DNA of 64,000 nucleotides from Limnoperna fortunei (lineage: Eukaryota; Mollusca; Bivalvia; Mytilida; Modiolidae), in contig OX104115.1 of the NCBI GenBank assembly GCA_944474755.1, positions 60,144,648 to 60,208,647 of the forward strand. The letters run 5' to 3'. This document shows positions 26,001 through 30,060 of this stretch, piece after piece; positions within the stretch are counted from its first letter, which is position 1; each line of letters starts with the position of its first letter. The translations under genes and the position numbers were made by a program. The notes beneath the pieces are model-generated. The model saw only the letters and a program-made list of their open reading frames with translations, was not told where the DNA came from and ran no database searches.

Positions 26001-29000
26001 GTAAACTTTTATACAATAAAGGTTCTTATAATATAAACGGTAGGTGTTAATAAAATGCTGGCGTAAAAACCTTTCCTTATGGTGCCCCTAGGAATAAGGA
26101 TACCTGTCGTCTACCTGATGCAAAATAAAACGGTCCATTGATCAAGGAACACCTTGGATTTTATTGTCAACTAATATACGTGTGTATAAATGTGTGTAAG
26201 AGTTAAAAGGTATAAATTATAGTAAATTTCATAATAAAATGTCCCGCTGACTTCCTGTTCAGGTGACTGGTGTTAATTGATGAAGGTAACCAACACGTGA
26301 ACTTTCTGTGTAATTAAAATACAACGCAGACCGGAAAGTTTGATTGTACCAAATGATTTTTTCCCACACATTTTTAAAACTTTGGCCGTTGTAGGTTTAG
26401 TGGAATATTGTTAAAAACACATTTACTTTTAAAATTTTGTTAAGGAATTTTGTACAACTAGTTGCAACCTCGAATTTTGATGTCGTCAGCCACAGACATG
26501 TGTCACTTATATATTTTTGCTCCTCCCATTAATTGAATGATTCCTGCCTCACCTATTGATTTTTTGGTAAAAGGTGTGTTAGTTTTGGTACACCTATCTG
26601 CCCATTAATCTAATCTCATCAGGTCTTCAAAGAAACCAATCATTGACACATGATTTCTCACTCCGTGCATGTCCGATTGTTATAGAATTGACACAACAAT
26701 AGAATCTGTTGAATGAACAATTATGTAAACCGAATATGAAATAAAGACATCTGAGTGACGAGGTTAAAAAAATGTTACTGCCTTTCAGGAACAGATACTT
26801 TCATTACGAATTTCTGCAGTTACAACATATGCCTTGTACAAGTACCGTGTTTATCGCGGCAATACCGCGAAGTCCATGAATAGAGGATTCTGCAGTCATT
26901 TTAGACACAGAACGTTTGCGGACAATTATCACTAAAAAACTTGATTGCCGCGTCCCATTCGGCTGCGTTTTTGAGCGGACTTTGCAGAATCCATCTTGGC
27001 CGCAGTGTATTGTCAGGGTTCTCACTAGGATTTTTTTATGGTGAGTCCTGGGACTCATCACTTTTTGGAATGATGAGTCCCAATCTGTCTTGGTGAGTCC
27101 ATAAAGTTGACTCGAACCAAACTACCGGTACTGCATGACGTTACCATGAGTAATACATTAAGTTTTGTTTTGTAACATTATGAACATCTTCATGTTTTAT
27201 TTGATACCAAAATCCCTGTTGAAACCCATGCATTACTACACGACAGCTTAATCTACATGTTTCCAGAATGAAAAGATATTAAAAATATTTTTTGGTAGTT
27301 TTGCTTTGTGTCAACCTAATATTGTATGATATATTTCCGTTCACTGTCTGTGTGTACTTATAAGAAGTTGGTCAGGGTGAGGCATTTTCAATTCAGTAAT
27401 GAAGTTTGCTGTGAAATTTATTTAAACTTTTCAAACTTAAAAATTTAGAGTTGTAATCTTCTACTGAGTTACTATTTAGTCTGAATGAGCATGGAAAGAT
27501 ACACATAATTTTATTGTGACCATATTTATATATCCCAAGATTTATATCCCAAGATTTTAGTATCATTTTATGGAAGGGAATATCGATTTATGAATTAACA
27601 CCATTTATTTCTGTTGGTTATTTGAAGTCTGCATGGCTTCATCTGGGAAAAAAATATGGGTTCAGTGTGATAAGAGGCAACACCTCATTCAGTTTTAAAA
27701 ATTTGACTAATTGTATAATACTTAAATTTTAAAGCACTAAGTAGTTATTAAGTTATTCATTAAATTCGATTAATTTTGTTTAAATTTACCAATTCAAAAC
27801 TTGACAATACTTCTGCTTAACGGATTTGAAATAACAATAGTTCATTCGACATTTAATCATTACAATAATATTTTTTAATCATTGCAATCAGGTCACAAGC
27901 CATGTGTTTCACTTAGTCACATTTTCATGATTTTAAAAACATCGAAAACTATCTTTCTGCTGCAAATATTTTCTTTGTAACCTTTGACTTTGTATTAAAT
28001 TATTGGTTATGTAAACCCGCAAAGATTCCAAGCTCTAGCTAGTCACTGATAGTTTATGGAAATAATTAATTAATTATTCAAATAGAAAACTTTTAAAATC
28101 AAGTTGCAACCCAGGTGTTTCACTTAATTACCGTTTAAAAACCACGAACATCGAAAACGTGTTTGTTTACTTTCGGCGCGATGTACAAGAAAGATATTAT
28201 CATTATGGTTTATAAAAACTTGTTTGTTTTAATACATAATAAAATTCTTTAAAAAGTTATTTAAATCATGTTAAGATTGTTTTTTTTTGTTAACTCGGCC
28301 ACTTATTATCGGTCATCGGTCACTGTCAGAGATCAAATATATTTCACCTGCTGTGCATCACGGCTAAAAATAGAATTACATCCGGTTGTAAAAGTGTCAT
28401 GCGGTATGGTTTAGGTAAACGACGTGCTGTTGATTCTAGGGACGCAAATGATTTGACTGCGATGCGTCCCGAGGATGCACGGAATCTAGAAATGGCGCGT
28501 CCTACACAACTTTGACGCGTCCAGGACGCGTATACGCGTCTTAACGAGAACCCTGTATTGTGTCTGGAGATTTTTTTGGGGCCTAGGTCTTATAGTGTTA
28601 AACAATGCATTCCAGTGTAAAATATACATGTAATCTGCGATTGCATCATTTACGATACTCCATCTGCTTGTATGGTCATAAAAACATGTGGTATACAACA
28701 GGGATATCTATGATATTTTATTAAATATTGTATAAGTTGACATTGACTCAAAACTTTTATTGAAAATTGAAAAAAAATACATATATATTTATTTATAAGT
28801 ATTTTTACAACATATTACGATGGCAGGTGTACACTTTTTTTACTGCAGGCATACATTTATTATGGCAGGCATATTAAGTACTACCCATATTCATCTTCAG
28901 AGACTGAGTGACGTTTACTTGCAGTTGCACAGTTAGAAAACCATCAACTGAACATGGAAGCACACAGTTAAATACAATTATTATATAAATTGTTTGCTTT

Positions 29001-29227
29001 TAATATTTAATGTGACTGAAATTGGTGTTGCAAACTTACTGTCGTTTAATGAATGGCAATTCATTGTTTTGCACTAGTGACCCGTCCCGATGACGATGTT
29101 CAACTTCACCGTTGTCGCGTCTATAAAATTTATCGTCGTTTGATCTGTCAGATTTTATCGGTGTACTTGTTAATTTTTTATCATTGTTAGGATTATAGAA
29201 TGGACTTTTACTGTGAAAATGTGCCAT
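7368..29227 (-). CDS. INTU: Inturned planar cell polarity protein (INTU), complete 18-exon coding region
   Basis: Spliced from 18 exons (listed separately) the frame is 3054 nt, 1017 residues, with no internal stop and with all phases closing. Family knowledge: INTU acts with FUZ and WDPCP in the CPLANE complex at the ciliary base, where the Fuz-Inturned pair works as an exchange factor for RAB23 and supports intraflagellar-transport recruitment, ciliogenesis and planar polarity. Seen here: '[16 protein letters not shown]' near residue 69 (vertebrates have a similar W...QKNGELFYLEL), a PDZ-like region around residues 275-350 including '[10 protein letters not shown]', then longin-type blocks: '[14 protein letters not shown]' (about 450), '[19 protein letters not shown]' (about 480-500), '[15 protein letters not shown]' and '[10 protein letters not shown]' (about 650-695), '[18 protein letters not shown]' (about 875), and the C-terminal '[19 protein letters not shown]'. 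Slightly longer than human because of a Ser/Asn/His-rich insert in exon 2. Identification is by recalled vertebrate INTU sequence. The exact N-terminus is the least certain part. Confidence 0.93.
7840..7960 (+). repeat. Dispersed repeat fragment (INTU intron 17)
   Basis: 'GAAAGTTTAATCAAATTCCA' and 'GATCGACAGAGAGACGGACA' plus 'CTCCACCCGCTTATG' resemble the 3' half of the 9966-10222 family. Confidence 0.45.
8449..8603 (-). CDS. INTU: INTU coding exon 17 (residues 931-981)
   Basis: 155 nt; acceptor 'ttattttcag', donor GTAGGT. Encodes '[11 protein letters not shown]' and '[11 protein letters not shown]', matching vertebrate 'VKEHGVLFEC' and 'PPVMAYWVV'. Confidence 0.94.
9484..9896. mobile_element. 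Foldback MITE in INTU intron 16
   Basis: Outer perfect 13-bp inverted repeat CAGTCAATAGTTT (9484-9496 and 9884-9896) encloses an inner large hairpin: arms 9509-9565 and 9590-9644 around a 24-bp loop, with 'CTACAAAAAATATTTTCTC' on the left. A 110-residue minus-strand frame crosses the element but reads as AT-rich noise. Confidence 0.7.
9966..10222 (+). repeat. Dispersed repeat with 'GGGGGTATAATAA' end
   Basis: 'GTGTGGACTGTGAGCATGCT' to 'CGCCCCAAACAAGTTTGTGG'. Its first 50 bases recur at 14864 and, more diverged, at 17832. The end is a small hairpin (CCCCAAACAAGTTTGTGGGG). A common bivalve-type repeat from memory. Ends 20 bp from the INTU exon 16 donor side. Confidence 0.65.
10244..10433 (-). 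CDS. INTU: INTU coding exon 16 (residues 867-930)
   Basis: 190 nt; acceptor 'atttttag', donor GTAAGT. Encodes '[18 protein letters not shown]' and '[18 protein letters not shown]', matching vertebrate 'LFHYVALETVQGIFITPT' and 'FHQCCLSIRAVFQQ'. Part of the last longin-like domain. Confidence 0.95.
10704..10790 (-). mobile_element. 5'-truncated SINE with perfect 13-bp target duplications
   Basis: Only the 3' portion of the SINE remains (tail plus 'CAGCTATATCATGG' segment), yet GTATGTTTTAATG flanks it exactly at 10691-10703 and 10791-10803. Truncation at the 5' end with an intact duplication is the signature of target-primed reverse transcription. Confidence 0.85.
10837..10931 (-). CDS. INTU: INTU coding exon 15 (residues 836-866)
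   Basis: 95 nt; acceptor 'ttttttttttcag', donor GTATGT. Encodes '[19 protein letters not shown]' and a poorly conserved acidic linker. Supported mainly by splice sites and by exact phase agreement with exons 14 and 16. Confidence 0.82.
11086..11337 (-). mobile_element. SINE with 12-bp target duplications (INTU intron 14)
   Basis: Same family, reverse orientation, diverged A and B boxes ('ACCACTAGGCCACGAAGG' at the tRNA-like end). AGTAATATTAGG occurs at 11074-11085 and 11338-11349. Confidence 0.85.
11773..12028 (-). repeat. Three tandem copies of the 3' end of INTU exon 14 with its splice donor
   Basis: Units 11943-12028 (86 bp, the one in the exon), 11859-11942 (84 bp) and 11773-11858 (86 bp) are near-identical. 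The first two end AAG/GTAAAT; the most distal has AAG/GCAAAT, losing the donor GT. Continuing past the first donor meets TAA 12 codons later, in the second copy. Confidence 0.9.
11954..12087 (-). CDS. INTU: INTU coding exon 14 (residues 791-835), 3' end tandemly copied into the intron
   Basis: 134 nt; acceptor 'gtttttcag', donor GTAAAT. Encodes a disordered His/Asp/Gly/Ser/Asn linker ('[13 protein letters not shown]', '[18 protein letters not shown]') in the variable region between longin segments. The last part of the exon together with its donor belongs to an 84-86 bp unit present three times in tandem (11773-12028). Only the copy nearest the acceptor is used in this model, because reading on into the second copy meets a stop. 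Confidence 0.85.
12516..12640 (-). CDS. INTU: INTU coding exon 13 (residues 749-790)
   Basis: 125 nt; acceptor 'ttttttgcag', donor GTAAGT. Encodes '[15 protein letters not shown]' (vertebrate 'PVPCLSCADWFLTG'), then a basic, less conserved linker. Split codons Arg749 and Ser791 close with the neighbours. Confidence 0.92.
12951..13312 (-). mobile_element. SINE copy expanded by an internal 25-bp tandem repeat (INTU intron 12)
   Basis: Degenerate family copy in reverse orientation, ending 'CACTTGGACACCAAGG' at its tRNA-like end. The segment that normally reads 'ATCAATAGTAGAC' has expanded into five to six 25-bp units (13139-13279). The tail is missing, and no target duplication was found. Confidence 0.75.
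13139..13279. repeat. 25-bp tandem repeat, about 5.6 copies, inside a SINE
   Basis: Unit 'TATCAATAGTAAATGATTTG' plus CCATT or CCAGT. The first copies end CCATT and the later ones CCAGT, which shows the order of expansion. Confidence 0.9.
13366..13523 (-). CDS. INTU: INTU coding exon 12 (residues 697-748)
   Basis: 158 nt; acceptor 'tttgttgcag', donor GTAATG. Encodes '[19 protein letters not shown]' and '[16 protein letters not shown]', very close to the vertebrate 'MLCVLLEAGGCASKAIG...VYVDQVKTTLHQL'. Confidence 0.95.
13933..14011. repeat. (AT)n microsatellite
   Basis: About 78 bp of uninterrupted AT dinucleotides in INTU intron 11, some 50 bp from the exon 11 donor. It makes spurious Tyr-Ile repeat frames on both strands. 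Confidence 0.97.
14061..14279 (-). CDS. INTU: INTU coding exon 11 (residues 624-696)
   Basis: 219 nt, phase 0 both sides; acceptor 'ttatcatttcag', donor GTAAGA. Encodes '[16 protein letters not shown]', '[15 protein letters not shown]' and '[10 protein letters not shown]', among the best conserved parts of the protein. An (AT)n tract lies about 50 bp beyond its donor. Confidence 0.95.
14735..14800 (-). CDS. INTU: INTU coding exon 10 (residues 602-623)
   Basis: 66 nt, phase 0 both sides; acceptor 'aaatttcag', donor GTAATC. Encodes '[13 protein letters not shown]' (vertebrate 'RLYTILGSSLFYK'). Confidence 0.92.
14864..15090 (+). repeat. Dispersed repeat copy, same family as 9966-10222
   Basis: Opens 'GTGTGGACTGTGAGCTAATG' and 'CTCACTAGTGATACCCTG'; the 3' half is diverged. 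Confidence 0.55.
15521..15574 (-). CDS. INTU: INTU coding exon 9 (residues 584-601)
   Basis: Micro-exon of 54 nt, phase 0 both sides; acceptor 'ttattgcag', donor GTAAGT. Encodes '[15 protein letters not shown]' (vertebrate 'DMALSDLEAADFAEL'). Confidence 0.92.
15820..16692. mobile_element. TA-flanked TIR transposon remnant (Tc1/mariner- or pogo-like) in INTU intron 8
   Basis: TIRs begin CCGTAcATaCTCGC (left) and CCGTAgATgCTCGC (right, inverted), with 20 of 25 bases matching through 'AAGTCGG'. Both are flanked by TA (15818-15819 and 16693-16694). 'CGACTTATA..CGAG' motifs repeat near both ends. The 873-bp interior carries only short frames, so it is non-autonomous. TA targets and this TIR style suggest the Tc1/mariner-pogo group; the family assignment is inference. 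Confidence 0.6.
16849..17109 (-). mobile_element. SINE with 10-bp target duplications (INTU intron 8)
   Basis: Full-length, reverse orientation; tRNA-like end 'ACCACTTGGCCACAGAGG'. TATTGGTTCT occurs at 16839-16848 and 17110-17119. It ends about 75 bp from the INTU exon 8 donor. Confidence 0.85.
17186..17354 (-). CDS. INTU: INTU coding exon 8 (residues 527-583)
   Basis: Acceptor 'ttttttcag', donor GTAAGA, 169 nt. Encodes '[20 protein letters not shown]' and later '[12 protein letters not shown]', matching vertebrate '[20 protein letters not shown]' and 'DNLPGVRWLTL'. Confidence 0.92.
17832..18058 (+). repeat. Diverged dispersed repeat copy, same family as 9966-10222
   Basis: 'GTGAGTTAATGTTCAATGAT' and 'GATACCCTTGCTCG', later 'ACAGATGGACCCACACACAA', keep the order of the family. 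Confidence 0.45.
18080..18363 (-). mobile_element. Old degraded SINE copy with an internal 33-bp duplication
   Basis: Tail 'GTTTGTTTGTTTGAATGGTG' and tRNA-like end 'CTACCACAAAGGCC' remain. 'GGCTTGAATCTCAGACTTAT' is present twice in tandem near 18245-18310. No flanking duplication visible. Confidence 0.65.
18438..18515 (-). CDS. INTU: INTU coding exon 7 (residues 501-526)
   Basis: Acceptor 'atttatcag', donor GTAAGA, 78 nt. Encodes '[19 protein letters not shown]', aligned with the vertebrate amphipathic segment ending 'FMYGSLD'. Phases agree on both sides. Confidence 0.88.
   Translation of the reverse strand, partial: GVKVMCRRGIKAASSSDSCFIWSIT
18853..18942 (-). CDS. INTU: INTU coding exon 6 (residues 471-500)
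   Basis: Acceptor 'tattacag', donor GTATGT, 90 nt. Encodes '[19 protein letters not shown]' (vertebrate 'IHVAYWKESDKLLLIGLPA'). Splits Ser471 and Lys501 with its neighbours. The reading frame is too short to stand out except through this homology. Confidence 0.93.
   Translation of the reverse strand, partial: FNISSPKTEDSHSLPERWARRLSYRVTCR
19443..19555 (-). CDS. INTU: INTU coding exon 5 (residues 434-470)
   Basis: Acceptor 'tatttcag', donor GTTAGT, 113 nt. Encodes '[19 protein letters not shown]' followed by '[14 protein letters not shown]', a close match to the vertebrate 'LYHYP...LKSVRGIFLTLCDML' segment of the first longin domain. Confidence 0.94.
19590..20000 (+). repeat. (ATCA)n-tailed dispersed repeat, longest copy (INTU intron 4)
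   Basis: A GC-rich 5' half ('GTGCTCGACCCACAGAGCAG') followed by 'GTAGCCGCTACAAAGGCTAA', 'GATTTATTGTTTGTTAACTT' and an 'ATCAATCAATTA' end. Shared with 31372-31590 (inverse) and 55385-55626. The simple-repeat tail suggests a non-LTR-mobilised element; no coding content seen. Its large minus-strand frames are not gene exons beyond INTU exon 5. Confidence 0.7.
20221..20490 (-). CDS. INTU: INTU coding exon 4 (residues 344-433)
   Basis: Acceptor 'attttgtag', donor GTAATT, 270 nt in phase 0. Begins 'VKLSFQVPN', the last PDZ strand. A Pro-rich linker follows ('PKPSPPPP', '[12 protein letters not shown]'), then the conserved 'QLVFGED' and '[10 protein letters not shown]' stretch that opens the first longin-like segment (vertebrate 'IMYLTLQLD'). 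Confidence 0.93.
20548..20745 (-). mobile_element. Partial SINE copy with T/G homopolymer insertion (INTU intron 3)
   Basis: Reads 'CAGCTATTTCACAGCATTCAG' then a T-run and G-run, then 'AAAACTGGTAATCTTTGTCA'. The tRNA-like head is lost. Confidence 0.65.
22044..22126 (-). CDS. INTU: INTU coding exon 3 (residues 316-343, PDZ core)
   Basis: Acceptor 'gttttcag', donor GTTAGT. Encodes '[16 protein letters not shown]', matching the vertebrate 'GDVLVAVNDVDV' PDZ segment. 83 nt; phases 1 in, 0 out. Confidence 0.93.
22471..22644 (+). CDS. Hypothetical 57-residue open frame in INTU intron 2, possibly a transposon remnant
   Basis: An ATG-less open frame on the strand opposite INTU reads '[18 protein letters not shown]', then a Lys-rich run and '[20 protein letters not shown]', ending 'YFPKYPTFT' and TGA. 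Amino-acid composition looks protein-like rather than AT-noise. No family recognised with confidence; a decayed transposase or retrocopy piece is the likeliest origin. Confidence 0.2.
   Translation, partial: HKNEHVPALHVMIECSPKEKKLKKFDENYLRFISYGLQDGICEEAICMYFPKYPTFT
22762..23007 (-). mobile_element. SINE copy truncated in its tRNA-like head (INTU intron 2)
   Basis: Body is almost consensus ('CAGCTATATCATGGCGTCC', 'GGGGGAGGAAGCCGGAGTAC') and therefore young-looking. The A-box end breaks off at 'CTACCATAATCACTGATTG'. It ends about 140 bp from the INTU exon 2 donor. Confidence 0.8.
23144..23901 (-). CDS. INTU: INTU coding exon 2 (residues 63-315)
   Basis: Acceptor 'ttattgcag', donor GTAATT. Opens with the conserved '[19 protein letters not shown]' block. 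A long low-complexity insert rich in Asn, Ser, His, Tyr and Asp follows (about residues 85-265, including '[15 protein letters not shown]'), then the start of the PDZ domain ('[14 protein letters not shown]', '[18 protein letters not shown]'). By far the largest exon of the gene. The insert has no counterpart I recall in vertebrate INTU. Confidence 0.92.
25556..25634. repeat. Long hairpin inside the left arm of the intron-1 element
   Basis: 'GTCGCCAAATGAAAAAAA' at about 25559 is repeated in inverted orientation at about 25612-25632 ('TTTTTTTCATTTGGCGAC'). Arms are near 30 bp with a loop of roughly 20 bases. Confidence 0.7.
25677..25886 (+). CDS. Hypothetical 69-residue ORF inside the left part of the intron-1 transposon
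   Basis: ATG follows 'gtcgtttgtcc'. The product starts '[19 protein letters not shown]', then an Asp/Ser/Met-rich stretch, then '[12 protein letters not shown]'. Base composition is richer and more codon-like than the flanks. A GTAAAC after 'GAGAAC' could act as a donor. It lies in the INTU intron on the opposite strand, just inside the 25497-25553 inverted repeat and its hairpin. It may be an element ORF, a captured gene exon, or chance. Confidence 0.25.
   Translation: MTDTDYSTWTFLMDRSSSFTDTSDMMSPMDPRFLPHVRERKRDCYGRNSINTLFEDSVLFPSLNHSVVY
27014..28555. mobile_element. hAT-like non-autonomous element with 8-bp direct repeats
   Basis: Ends are inverted: 'CAGGGTTCTCACTAGG' on the left; the right end read inward is 'CAGGGTTCTCGTTAAG'. 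CAGGG...CCCTG ends and an 8-bp duplication are typical of the hAT superfamily. Here TGTATTGT occurs at 27006-27013 and again at 28554-28561, the right copy overlapping the last two bases of the TIR. Subterminal short repeats are present: GAGTCC/GGACTC on the left, GACGCGTCC-type on the right. No open frame of transposase size exists inside, so it is a deletion derivative or MITE. It sits exactly at the inner edge of the outer element's right arm. Confidence 0.65.
29040..29227 (-). CDS. INTU: INTU coding exon 1 (residues 1-62 plus two bases)
   Basis: Starts at the ATG at 29225-29227 and ends '...CGACA' before donor GTAAGT. The two leftover bases CA join the first base of exon 2 to give His63. 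The product is polar and basic with no recognised domain. The same frame stays open upstream to a TAA at 29327-29329 without another ATG, so an upstream coding exon spliced into this one cannot be excluded. Confidence 0.75.
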
Positions 29228-29330
29228 ATTATGATAATGTTTGGTGTTTTCTTCAAATTTGTTTAAGAAAGAAGAAATCGATCCTCCATTTTGTTGACAT
29301 CCGGGTTTTTCAATGTTAAGGCTGAGTTAT
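29228..29330 (-). promoter_or_regulatory. INTU 5' leader with two short upstream ORFs and an ETS-like motif
   Basis: Upstream of the chosen start are two out-of-frame ATGs: 29300 (16-codon ORF ending at 29253) and 29289 (9 codons ending at 29263, context aaaATGG). The first overlaps a CCGGATGT motif (plus-strand 29297-29304), which resembles ETS sites near housekeeping transcription starts. If the leader is transcribed, the upstream ORFs would be expected to dampen INTU translation. The frame of the main ATG is open back to 29326, so this stretch could instead be coding behind an upstream exon. Confidence 0.4.
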
Positions 29331-29899
29331 TTATCTTACACACAAAAGATTTCCATTGACGGTGTGCCATTGGCGGTGATTTCAAATAAGCATTTAATCG
29401 TGAACAAAGGAAAATCTTTATTCATTTACAATAAGAAATTGTACAAATACATGACATACATTAGAGTTTTATTTCAAAAGCTAACGAGGTATGTCATATT
29501 TGTACAATGTGCTTTACACTGTTTAAATCTTATAATATAGGAAAATTCCTCCCATTAAAAAAGTTATAAAAAATTCTGGTTGACCAATAGCTATAAACTA
29601 TATAACAAGAACCTTTAGCACAATAAACATATTTTAATGCCAAACAATGTTTATCATGAGATGTAAATGAATTTTACAGTTGCTATGGTCAGTGTTATCA
29701 AAATGGCAAATAAAAATTAGACGAAATACTGGGATTTCTAAAAATTTCTAAAAGACAAAAAACAAATACATTTTATGCCTTAAGATGTCGCTTTAATTTT
29801 TATGCATTGCTTTTGTTTTAGAAACATTTTGGTAGTGACTGGACTGCACGTGCTGGACTTGTGTCAATATGGATGTACAATGTGTAAAATATGCGGATC

Positions 29900-30060
29900 C
29901 AGATAACGGGACGGGTGGGGGGGGGGGGGGTGCAAAATTCGGCAAGGCTGGGGACCGCTGAAGGTCCCCATCGGGTCCATGGCAGCGCCCTGTTGCAGGA
30001 CTAGGGGGCGAACCCCCTCCCAGAACTGCTGGTGATATCTAAGTAAATGAGAGGGTGTTG
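29900..30060. other. GC-rich island with G-run, unexplained
   Basis: In otherwise AT-rich DNA, 600 bp upstream of INTU, this holds a G-homopolymer, 'GGGGACCGCTGAAGGTCCCC' (an inverted repeat) and 'GGGGGCGAACCCCCTCCCAG'. A similar short patch follows at 30421-30450. Probably a dispersed repeat; no coding frame seen. Confidence 0.4.

Larger units (their letters stand above)
25497..28613. mobile_element. TIR element in INTU intron 1, interrupted by a second transposon
   Basis: Arms 25497-25553 and 28556-28613 are inverted copies, about 57 bp with five mismatches and one gap, sharing 'CCTAGGCCCCAAAAAA' and 'CCAGACACAATA'. Without the inner hAT-like insertion the element is about 1.6 kb. The left side holds a hairpin and a 69-residue ORF. 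The right side (26840-27005) is a CpG-richer patch which on the minus strand carries 'caagATGG' and a 20-codon frame. No transposase was recognised and no clear target duplication was found. Two unrelated inverted copies of a short dispersed repeat would look similar. Confidence 0.55.

Noticed and set aside
26804..27061. 85-residue minus-strand frame in intron 1
   Set aside because: Crosses the boundary of the hAT-like insertion, so it joins two unrelated sequences.
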